Origin: an uncultured Verrucomicrobiota bacterium
Lineage (GTDB): Bacteria > Verrucomicrobiota > Verrucomicrobiae > Opitutales > Opitutaceae
DNA: 5,878 nucleotides
Assembly (NCBI GenBank): GCA_946481225.1
Contig: CAMLNJ010000216.1
Location: 1-5,878, forward strand
Direction of reading: 5' to 3'
Under the pieces are notes generated by a model. That model did no database searches. It saw nothing but the letters and a program-made list of their open reading frames with translations, and had not been told where the DNA came from. Made by a program: the position numbers and the translations under genes. Within the stretch, counting starts at the first letter, position 1. Each line of letters begins with the position of its first letter. Below, in pieces: positions 1 to 5,878 of the stretch.

Positions 1-51
1 GCCACGTCCGCGTCCGCGACGATCAGCATCGAGGTGCGCAACGTTCCCGAC
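1..51 (+). other. C-terminal end of a cadherin-like repeat cut by the window edge
   Basis: Residues 1-17 end in IEVRNVPD and are nearly identical to residues 314-330, the end of the third complete repeat (ATSASATISIEV against ATSAPATISIEV). This shows that at least one more repeat, of the same subtype as repeat 3, lies upstream. Only the last beta strand and the linker are present. Confidence 0.8.
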
Positions 52-3000
52 GCCCCGATCGCCCAAGGCCGCACGTTGACCCTCGCCGAGGACACTCCGG
101 TCGAGTTCACGCTTGAGGCCACCGATCCCGAGGGAGATGCGCTCACCTATGTGATCACGGTTCCGCCCGCCTCGGGCATGCTGAGCTACAAGGACGGCCG
201 CCCGATGCCGCAGGCGCCCGAGGCGCTGCCCGGCCCCGGCGTCCTCGTCTACACGCCCGACGCCGATTTCCACGGCGCCGACCCCTTCACCTTCGTCGCC
301 CGCGACGCCACGCAGGAGTCGGCTCCGGCCGTCGTGAATCTGGTCGTCACCCCGGTCAACGATGTCCCTCGCGCCCTCGCGCAATCGCTCTCCACCCCCG
401 AGGACACGCCGCTGCCGCTCACGCTCGCCGGCTCCGACGCGGATGGCGACGCGCTCTCCTGCGTCCTCACCACGCTACCCGCACACGGCACGCTCACCTT
501 CGCCGACGGCGCGCCGGTTCCGGCTTCCGGTTCGTTCCCCGCGCCCGCCGCGCTGCTCTACACGCCCGAGGCGAACTATCACGGCCCCGACGCCTTTGCC
601 TTCACCGCGACCGATCCTTCCGGCGCGGTTTCCGCGCCCGAGCTCGTCGCGCTCGCCATCACGCTTGTCAACGACACGCCGACCGCCCACGCGGCCGCCT
701 ACGCCGTCAGTGAACGCCAGACGCTTCCGCTCGTGCTAAGCGCCACCGACATCGATGGCGACCCGCTCGCCTATGCGCTCACCTCCGTGCCGGCCGGAGG
801 CGCGCTCACGCTCGCCGACGGCGCCCCGTTGCCCCCTCTTGGCTCCGTGCTCCCCGCTCCCGGTTCCTTGCTCTACACGCCTCCGGCCAACACCGACACG
901 ACAGTAGAGTTCACCTTCACCGCGACCGATCCCTCCGGCGCCACCTCCGCGCCCGCCACGATCAGCATCGAGGTGCGCAACGTCCCCGACGCGCCGCTCG
1001 CCCAGGCCCGCACGCTGACCCTCGCCGAGGACACCGCGGTCGAGTTCACGCTCGAGGCCACCGATCCCGAGGGTGACGCGCTCACCTGCGTCATTCTCGT
1101 GCCCCCCGCCTACGGCATGTTGAGTCTCGCCGACGGTTCGCCCTTGCCTCCGATTGGCTCCGCGCTCCCGGCTCCCGGCGTTCCGCTCCGCTACACGCCC
1201 GACGCAAATTTCCACGGCGCCGACACGTTTACTTTCGTCGCTCGCGACGCCTCGCTCGAATCCGTTCCCGCCGCCGTGAACCTCGTCGTCACGCCGGTCA
1301 ACGACGTCCCGCGCGCCCTCGCGCAGTCGCTCGCCACCCCGGAGGACACCGCGCTCCCGATCACGCTTTCCGGCGTGGACGATGACGGCGACGCGCTCCT
1401 GCTCGCTCTCGCGAGCGTCCCCGCGCACGGCGCTCTGACCTACGCCGACGGCTCGCCGCTCCCCGCGCTTGGCTCCGCGCTTCCCGCCCCCGGATCCCCG
1501 CTCCGCTATACGCCCGACGCCGATTACCACGGCGACGACAGCTTCACCTTCACCGCCGTCGATCCCTCCGGCGCGGTCTCCGCGCCCGCCGCAGTCTCCA
1601 TCGACGTCACCCCGCGCAATGACGCCCCCGTCGCGGAGCCGCTTCCTCCGCAGACGATCACCGAAGACGCGTCGCTCGAACTCACGCTCCGAGGCGCGGA
1701 TCTGGACGGAGACGCGCTTGTCGTTTGCATGGTCACGCCACCTGCGCATGGGATGCTTGCTCTCTTGGGCGGCGGCGCCTTCCCGGCATCGGGCGTTTCC
1801 TTGTCCGCGTCGGGGCTCCCGGTTCGTTATACGCCCGAGGCGAATTACAACGGGTCGGACTCGGTCACTTTTGTCATGGTTGATCCGTCGGGGGCCGAGT
1901 CCGCGCCGGTCACTCTTCCGATTACGACGACCCCTGTGAACGATGCGCCGTCCTTCAATGCCGCCAACCCTCCCGCCGTCACCCACGCCGACGGTGGCTT
2001 GATCGAGATCCCGGCATGGGCCGCCTGGTCCGCCGGCCCCGCGAACGAGTCCGCCCAGACCGTTGCCTTCATCGTCTCGGGAATTTCCGACTCGGAGCTG
2101 TTTGCCGTGCCTCCGTCCGTCGATGCCTCCGGCACGCTGCGCTTCACGCTCGCCCCGGCCATCCAGGGAGAGAGCCGTTTCACCGTTGTCATGCGCGACG
2201 ACGGCGGCACCGCCCAAGGCGGGGTCGACACCTCTGTCCCGCGCGAATTCCGTCTCGTCGTCGCTCCTCCCGCGCGCTCCAAGCGCTGGACGACGACCGC
2301 CGACTTTCTCGAGGCCGAGGTTTTCAACGTCGCCGCCGCTCACGATACCGCCTTTCTGGCCACCGATACCCGGGCTTTCAATTTTCTCTGGGTGCCGCTT
2401 TCTTCCAAGGGGACCATCGTTCGCATCGATGCCGATACGGGGCGTGTTTTGGGCGAGTATGCCACCGCGCCCGCCAACCAAGGGAAAAATCCTTCCCGGA
2501 CGGCCGTCGCATACGACGGCTCCGTATGGGTGGGTAATCGCAGCGACAACACCGTCACTCACGTTCGCGTCGCTTCGCCTTCGGAGGCGTCTTCGCTCAA
2601 CACCTCCCGCGGCCTCGGGGACGTTCTCCCCTGGACCAACGCCGGGGGCGCCGACCAAAACGGCGGCGTCAGCACCGCCGCCGACGATCTCATCACCCAC
2701 TACGTTTGCGTGCGCAGCAGCGGCGTGCGCCACCTCTCTATCGCCCGTGATGGCGACCTCTGGGTCGGCGGCACCGGCTATCGGGTGTGGGATCTCCTCG
2801 ACGGTGAAACCGGCGCGATCATCCGGCAGGAGCCCTCCGTGGGCCTCGGCGGTTACGGAGGATTGATCGACGCCAACGACATCCTCTGGTCCACGCGCCC
2901 TTTGATGCGTTGGGACACGAAGCTTCCCATCAAAGCCCCCGGCGCCGTCACCGCCTACAACATCGACTCCTATGGCACCGCCCTCGATCCTTGGGGCAAT

Positions 3001-5878
3001 GTCTGGGTCGCCCAACTCTACGGCGGCACCGTCGCCAAATTTGCTCCCGATGGAAAGCTCCTCGGCCGCTTCAAACATGGCTCCGGCAGCGCCCAAGGTG
3101 TGGTCGTGGATCACGGCGGAGACGTCTGGGTCGCCCACTCCCTGCTTGGCTCCTATACGGTTGGGCGCCTCAAAAACGACGGCACCTATGTGGGCAAGGT
3201 AAACGTCGGCGCCAATCCCACCGGCGTCGCCGTCGACGCCAAGGGCCGCGTCTGGGCCATGCTTTACGGCGGCGTCGCGAAACGCATCGATCCCTCCGCC
3301 GGCCCCCTCGGCGCAGACGGCGCCACCCCCGTCGGCGAAGTCGACCTCCAGACCGATTATCTGGGCGGCAACATCTACGCCTACGCCGACATGTCCGGCA
3401 CCAACATCGTCGCCGATCCCGGCCGCGGCGTCTGGTCCGCCGTCTTCGACAGCGGCCTTCGCCGCGCGCTCTGGGCCCCCGCCGCCTGGTCGGTCCAGAC
3501 CTGCAACGGCTCCGCCCTCGACATCACCGTCGCCTTGAGCGAAGACGGCGTCACTTTCGGCGCGCCGCAGCTTCTCGCCCTTGGTGGCTCCGCCATCGCC
3601 GGCCAAGGCCGTTACCTCCGCGTCGAGGCCGAGTTTCTCCGCGCCCCCACCGGTGAGAGCCCGGTCCTCGACTACATCGAGGTCGGCACTCTTGGCTACG
3701 AGCCGCCCGATTTCGTTCCCGATTTCCATGTCACCGCCGGCGATGACATCGTCGCCAACTGGCCCGACACCTACGCCCTCCGCGGTGGCATCTGCAGCAA
3801 CGGCCTCCCCGTCAATCAGTCCGCCACCTACCGATGGGAACAGATCTCCGGCCCCGGCATCCTCACCATCGCCGAGCCCGACAAGCTCCAGACCCAGGCC
3901 ACCGCCTCCATCGACGGCGACTATGTCGTCCGCCTCACCGTCGCCTACGAGGGCGTCACCTACGAGGACACCCTCGCCGTCCGCCTCACGCCCTTCAACC
4001 GCGCGCCGTGGGTGGACACCGGCCGCAGCATTTACGTCGCCGACGCGTCGGGTGCCGCTCGCCTTGAGGGCAATGCGCGCGATGAGGGGCTTCCCCTCGG
4101 CTCCAGCATGAGCGTCTCCTGGCGTCAGGTCCACGGCCCCGGCACCCTCCTCTTCCTCGATCCCGCCAACCCCGTGACCGACGTGGTCGCAGACCAGCCC
4201 GGCATCTACGTCGTCGAGATCACCGCCACCGATTCCGAACTTTCTCGCTCCGAGCGTTGCGAGCTTCGCTACAACCTCCCCTGCCGTATCAATCTCTATG
4301 GCGCCCTCTCCGCTTGGTGGCCTGCCAACGGCACCGGCGTCGATTGGGTGCGCGGCAACATCGCGGAGCCTCGCTCCGGCGCGACTTACGCCGCCGGTGC
4401 CGTCGCGATGGGCTTCCAACTCGGCTCTGGCTCCAGCCACGTCCGCGTGGGCGCGCACCAGAGCATCGACGTCGGCGTTTTCGCCCAAGGCTTCTCGCTC
4501 GAGCTATGGATGAACCCCACCTCCATCACCGGCGTCGAGCGCCGCTTGCTCACCTGGATGGAAGGCAGCACCCCTCGCCTCTCGCTCAACCACAATGGTG
4601 CCACCGGCGTGCTCACCTTGGTTGCCTCCGGCCAGAGCTTCTCCGTCGGCGGCTTCCCCGCCAACCAGGGCTGGCGTCACGTCGTCGTGGCCTTCGACGC
4701 CGAGCAACGCCGCCTGCGGATCTTCAACAACGGCCAGCCCGCGTTTGACCAGGCGGTGGCCGAGGCCACCCTTTTCGTCACTTCGGGTGAGCTGCTGATT
4801 GGCGGATCGCCCAACGAGGACGCCAGCCGCCGCTTTGTTGGCGGCATCGACGAGGTGAGCCTCTATCTCCGTCCGCTCACCGCCTTCGAAGCCTTCACCC
4901 TCCATGCTTCCGGCCCTGCCGGAAAATGCCCGCCCGACACGACAATCCCGGAGGTGTCGGCCGGCCCCGATCAGGGAATTCCCGCCTTTCCTGGTTCGGT
5001 CAAGCTGCTCGGCCAGGTGACCGACGATGGCGAACCGTGGCCGCGGCCGGCGATTCAGTGGACTCAGCTTGTCGGCGATTCCGCGATCATCGAGAAGCCG
5101 TCGGAGGCGCAGACCGATGTCCGGCTGGAGGAGCAGGGCATCCATACTTTCAAAATCACCGCCACCGACGGCCTCGCGATGGCCGAGGACACGGTCGAAG
5201 TCCGGGTGGGCCCTGGTTCCGCGAGCGAGAACCCCTCGGGTCTTGTGGCGTGGTGGCCTGGCAACGGGACGACGGAGGAGAAGGTGACGGGGAGGCTGGA
5301 GTCGGCGGTGAACGCGACCTATGCGGCGGGCAAAGTGGGGAGCGCGTGGACATTTGACGGCGGAAACCGGCACGTGGTGGTGACGGGACACCCGGAGCAG
5401 ACGAACCTGGGCGTGTTCGCGGCGGGCTTCACGATGGAGTTCTGGCTCTACGACAACGAGACGAGCGACGGGAATTGGCGGCGGGCCTTGAGCTGGACGA
5501 GCGGGACGACCGAGCAGACCAGCGTGCAGGTGAGCGGATACTATGACGCAATCCGGCTGCAGACGCCGTCGGGCGTCTACTGGGAGATAGGGCGTCCGGA
5601 CCGGCAGTGGACGCACTACGCCTGCACGTATGACCGGACGGGCGCGCGAGTGCGGCTCTACCGCAACGGAGCCCTGCAAAAGGACGAGGCGGTTGCGGGC
5701 AATCCCTTCACCACTTCGGGGGAACTCTACTTCGGAGGTGCGCCGCATCTTGCGTCGTCCAGCCGCCTCAACGGCCTGCTCGACGAGGCGAGTTTCTATG
5801 ATCGCGCGCTGAGCGCGGCGGAAATCGCGGACCTCTACGCGGCGGGAGCGTCGGGCAAGCTGCCCTTGGACGAGAACC
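1..5878 (+). CDS. Interior of a giant multidomain surface/secreted protein (cadherin-like repeats, beta-propeller, PKD-like and LamG-like lectin modules); both ends missing
   Basis: Frame 1 stays open for 1959 codons with no stop, and every part reads as recognisable extracellular beta modules, so this is one gene fragment lacking both start and stop. Residues (numbered from base 1) run: cadherin-like array 1-648, variant Ig-like module 649-755, beta-propeller about 761-1160, beta-sandwich tail about 1162-1230, PKD-like 1241-1333 and 1334-1427, LamG-like 1428-1643, PKD-like 1644-1737, LamG-like 1746-1955. Families with these domains usually act outside the cell in adhesion, sugar binding or matrix assembly; that role is inferred here. 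No protease, glycosidase or other catalytic signature was recognised. No transmembrane segment, signal peptide or sorting motif falls in the window. Codon choice is strongly GC-ending, with no in-frame TTA, TCA or AGA. The reading frame is near certain, the general class is likely, and the exact function is unknown. Confidence 0.95.
52..363 (+). other. Cadherin-like/Ig-like repeat 1 (subtype A)
   Basis: Residues 18-121. It follows the usual order of bacterial tandem repeats of about 95-105 residues: an AEDTPVEF strand, the acidic turn DPEGD (42-46) where many repeats have DxDGD, an SGML strand, YTP (84-86), then DFHGADPFTF, ending at PVND (118-121). Acidic residues at the turn and the linker fit the calcium sites of cadherin-like domains; calcium binding is inferred. 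The loop between the SGML strand and YTP is long (KDGRPMPQAPEALPGPG) and differs from the loop in the other repeats. The closest relative in the window is repeat 4. Confidence 0.85.
364..675 (+). other. Cadherin-like/Ig-like repeat 2 (subtype B)
   Basis: Residues 122-225. Visible signatures are PEDTPLPLTL, DADGD (146-150), PAHGTLTFADG, YTP (187-189), NYHGPDAFAFTATD and a closing LVND (222-225). PEDT and DxDGD are the canonical positions for calcium-coordinating acidic residues in this family. Its closest relative is repeat 5, which shares the RALAQSL lead-in. It acts as a stalk or adhesion segment by inference. Confidence 0.87.
676..990 (+). other. Cadherin-like/Ig-like repeat 3 (subtype C, partly degenerate)
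   Basis: Residues 226-330. DIDGD (250-254), LTLADG, YTP (292-294) and FTFTATDPSG are kept. Two family signatures are lost: the ED(T/A) element is replaced by SERQT, and the N(F/Y)xGxD turn after YTP reads NTDTTVEF. Loss of these acidic positions suggests weaker or absent calcium binding at one site. The end of this repeat matches the fragment at the start of the window, so the subtype occurs at least twice in the protein. Confidence 0.82.
991..1305 (+). other. Cadherin-like/Ig-like repeat 4 (subtype A', duplicate of repeat 1)
   Basis: Residues 331-435. It shares LTLAEDT, VEFTLEATDPEGDALT, YTP (398-400), a FHGAD turn, FTFVARDA and NLVVTPVND with repeat 1, and the nucleotides also match closely (for example 961-1080 against 22-141). 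It differs from repeat 1 in the central loop, which here has the common SPLPPIGSALPAPG form. It is one codon longer than repeat 1. Confidence 0.87.
1306..1623 (+). other. Cadherin-like/Ig-like repeat 5 (subtype B', duplicate of repeat 2)
   Basis: Residues 436-541. It opens with VPRALAQSLATPEDTALP, almost the same as repeat 2, then the acidic DDDGD (460-464), PAHGALTYADG, YTP (503-505 region), DYHGDDSFTF and DPSGAVSAP. All the expected acidic positions are present. The central loop is again the SPLPALGSALPAPG form. The family match is firm; ligand and partner are unknown. Confidence 0.87.
1624..1944 (+). other. Cadherin-like/Ig-like repeat 6 (divergent, last of the array)
   Basis: Residues 542-648. 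It has TEDASLELTL, DLDGD (567-571), PAHGML, YTP (610-612), NYNGSDSVTF, DPSGAESAP and a closing PVND. It keeps the family core but is clearly less like repeats 1-5. The loop lacks the shared ADG(S/A)PLP segment and has GGGAFPASG. Its second half uses more T- and G-ending codons than the repeats before it. It marks the end of the homogeneous array. Confidence 0.85.
1945..2265 (+). other. Ig-like/cadherin-like module of a different subtype
   Basis: Residues 649-755. It begins APSFNAANPP and contains IPAWAAWSAGPANESAQTV, an SGISDSELF stretch, GTLRFTLAPA and VVMRDDGGTAQGGVDTS, ending in FRLVVAPP. I recognise this as the module, common in large bacterial surface proteins, with a W-A-x(n)-SAGPxNES strand and a DDGGTxxGGVDTS loop; that is from memory, not a search. 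It has no DxDGD or YTP signature. It joins the repeat stalk to the propeller. The Asp- and Gly-rich late loop could bind a metal, which is inference. Confidence 0.75.
2281..3480 (+). other. Beta-propeller domain (NHL/streptogramin-lyase-like blades)
   Basis: Residues about 761-1160. Eight hydrophobic-Trp motifs mark blades: FLWVP (W797), SVWVG (W843), LWVGG (W921), ILWST (W963), NVWVA (W1002), DVWVA (W1043), RVWAM (W1085) and GVWSA (W1145). Most spacings are 39-46 residues, as expected of one propeller blade; the 78-residue gap before W921 holds an Asp/Asn/Gly-rich insertion. Segments such as GTALDPWGNVWVAQ and GVAVDAKGRVWAM resemble NHL and Vgb-type propellers. These families bind proteins or ligands or, in Vgb, cleave a cyclic peptide. 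I see no basis to claim the Vgb active site here, so a binding platform is more likely. Seven or eight blades are possible. Confidence 0.8.
3484..3690 (+). other. Small beta-sandwich-like tail after the propeller
   Basis: Residues about 1162-1230. The segment has an AWSVQTCNGSALDITVALSE strand pair, DGVTFGAPQ, then GRYLRVEAEFLRAP and a closing SPVLDYIEVG. The GRYLRVEAEF...SPVLD pattern is typical of short jelly-roll or discoidin-like add-ons found in large bacterial surface proteins; the assignment is from pattern only. It could be an extra propeller blade or a small carbohydrate-binding sandwich. It separates the propeller from the PKD-like modules. Confidence 0.5.
3721..3999 (+). other. PKD/Ig-like domain 1
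   Basis: Residues 1241-1333. It follows the usual PKD-like layout: a TAGDDIVA opening strand, a GLPVNQ turn, the YRWEQISGPG core (W1279), an Ala/Thr-rich strand, DGDYVVRLTVAYEG and a final LAVRLTPFN. In many bacterial proteins the same positions read as GPDQ, W, SGPG and Y-x-L-R-L-T. Such domains act as rigid spacers and as protein- or sugar-contact modules. The opening GPDQ is altered to GDD here. Confidence 0.75.
4000..4281 (+). other. PKD/Ig-like domain 2
   Basis: Residues 1334-1427. It opens NRAPWVDTG and has DEGLPLG, VSWRQVHGPG (W1374), a DPANPVTDVVAD strand, GIYVVEITATDSE and a terminal Cys-containing strand. It is clearly related to the preceding domain through the W-x-Q-(I/V)-x-GPG core and the Y-V-V-x-(L/I)-T strand. 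It directly precedes the first LamG-like domain, so the two form a unit repeated downstream. Confidence 0.77.
4282..4929 (+). other. LamG/concanavalin A-like lectin domain 1
   Basis: Residues 1428-1643. Hallmarks in order: LSAWWPANG (W1439, W1440), an AGAVAMGFQL strand, VGVFAQGFSLELWM, GWRHVVVAFD, RLRIFNNGQP, LLIGGSP and GGIDEVSLYLRPLTAFE. This is the common bacterial LamG_3-type pattern of a carbohydrate- or protein-binding jelly roll of about 200 residues. Cys1428 and Cys1643 sit at its two ends and could form a disulfide that clips the domain. Its role in sugar or matrix binding is inferred from the family. Confidence 0.85.
4930..5211 (+). other. PKD/Ig-like domain 3
   Basis: Residues 1644-1737. 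It has the classical opening VSAGPDQGIP, then GQVTDDGEPWPRP, the IQWTQLVGDS core (W1687), an EEQGIHTFKITATDG strand and a closing AEDTVEVRVG. Of the three PKD-like units this one best matches the usual GPDQ...TDDG layout. It links the two LamG domains and begins the second PKD-LamG unit. Codon choice here is intermediate between the C-rich region before and the G-rich region after. Confidence 0.8.
5236..5865 (+). other. LamG/concanavalin A-like lectin domain 2
   Basis: Residues 1746-1955. It begins GLVAWWPGNG (W1751, W1752) and has YAAGKVGSAWTFDG, LGVFAAGFTMEFWL, QWTHYACTYD, RVRLYRNG, LYFGGAP and GLLDEASFYDRALSAAEIADLYAAG. This is a complete LamG_3-type fold in the same order as domain 1. The flanking cysteines of domain 1 are absent: the end reads ASGKLP instead of PAGKC. 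Codon use is markedly G-ending (mostly GCG, ACG, and some GGG). The frame continues beyond it, so it is not the C-terminus. Confidence 0.87.

Larger units (their letters stand above)
1..675 (+). repeat. Super-repeat copy 1 (C end + A + B cadherin-like units)
   Basis: This segment aligns in frame with 940-1623. Bases 22-141 and 961-1080 share long identical runs, including the codons for ISIEVRNVPDAP and EFTLEATDPEGDAL, and the same resemblance continues through the RALAQSL lead-in of the next unit. The offset is 939 bp at the start and 942 bp after one extra codon. The order C-A-B, C-A'-B' shows that a block of three domains was duplicated, not single domains. Confidence 0.82.
940..1623 (+). 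repeat. Super-repeat copy 2 (C end + A' + B' cadherin-like units)
   Basis: This is the second copy of the block described at 1-675. Similarity is highest over the strand and linker codons and lowest in the central loops. Most differences are third-position changes plus scattered substitutions, so both copies appear to be maintained as coding sequence. The copy is followed by the divergent repeat 6 instead of another subtype C unit, so the periodic block ends here. Confidence 0.8.

Noticed and set aside
1..1623. Direct repeats as a CRISPR array or transposon ends
   Set aside because: The repeats are long, in frame, diverged mostly at third positions and encode protein domains. There are no short identical repeats with unique spacers and no terminal inverted repeats.
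1945..2280. Possible gene boundary or frameshift between the repeat array and the propeller
   Set aside because: Frame 1 reads through without a stop, the variant Ig-like module fills the stretch, and no ribosome binding site or credible new start is present.
2281..3480. Propeller as a true streptogramin (virginiamycin B) lyase
   Set aside because: The resemblance is limited to generic blade motifs. I could not identify the catalytic His/Glu set, and placement inside a giant surface protein argues for a binding role.
2016..3656. Forward-strand open frames in frames 2 and 3 (for example 2063-2866 and 2910-3656)
   Set aside because: The translations are Arg/Pro/Ser/His-rich, typical of shifted frames in GC-rich coding DNA. 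They overlap the propeller, which is well supported in frame 1.
736..4488. Minus-strand open frame of 1250 codons
   Set aside because: It is in exact codon register with the forward gene and is low-complexity (rich in Gly, Ala, Val, Asp, Arg), with no recognisable domain. It ends at a rare sense CTA codon. The forward frame has clear conserved domains over the same bases.
4920..5240. Codon-usage change as the start of a separate downstream gene
   Set aside because: The reading frame is continuous, and the PKD-like domain bridging the change is intact on both sides, so this is a module boundary and not a gene boundary.
4504..5748. Minus-strand open frame of 414 codons
   Set aside because: It has the same register and the same cause: it ends at the sense CTA codon at 4504-4506. 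Its translation is Arg/Ala/Gly-rich without motifs, while the forward strand encodes two LamG-like domains and a PKD-like domain here.

Overview
The whole window lies inside one protein-coding gene. Forward frame 1 is open from base 1 to base 5877 (1959 codons) with no stop, and it reads as coherent modular protein throughout. The start and stop codons are both outside the window, so the signal peptide, promoter, ribosome binding site, C-terminal anchor and terminator cannot be seen. There is no intergenic space, RNA gene, CRISPR array or mobile element.

The product is a giant, almost entirely beta-stranded protein, almost certainly exported. Its modules in order are: (1) six complete cadherin-like/Ig-like repeats of about 105 residues plus the tail of a seventh (residues 1-648), with ED(T/A), DxDGD, YTP and FTF signatures; (2) one Ig-like module of a different subtype (649-755); (3) a beta-propeller of about 400 residues with eight hydrophobic-Trp blade motifs (761-1160), followed by a small beta-sandwich-like tail (about 1162-1230); (4) two PKD/Ig-like domains (1241-1427); (5) a LamG/concanavalin A-like lectin domain (1428-1643); (6) a third PKD-like domain (1644-1737); (7) a second LamG-like domain (1746-1955). 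The frame runs on past the window.

The composition (roughly two-thirds G+C by eye, no in-frame TTA, TCA or AGA codons) and this architecture suggest a bacterium that makes very large surface or secreted proteins. Verrucomicrobiota (Opitutales-like) or Planctomycetota are my best guesses, from general familiarity and not from a search. The likely role is adhesion or binding of carbohydrate or matrix: a calcium-stiffened stalk, a propeller interaction platform and lectin-like heads. No catalytic domain is recognisable.

The points most worth a second look are a three-domain super-repeat of about 940 bp in the cadherin-like array, an abrupt switch from C-ending to G-ending codons near the second lectin module, a cysteine pair bracketing the first LamG domain but missing from the second, and a very long antisense open frame that is explained by codon bias. 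I see no strong evidence of a new multi-gene system; the window is the interior of one unusual giant protein.
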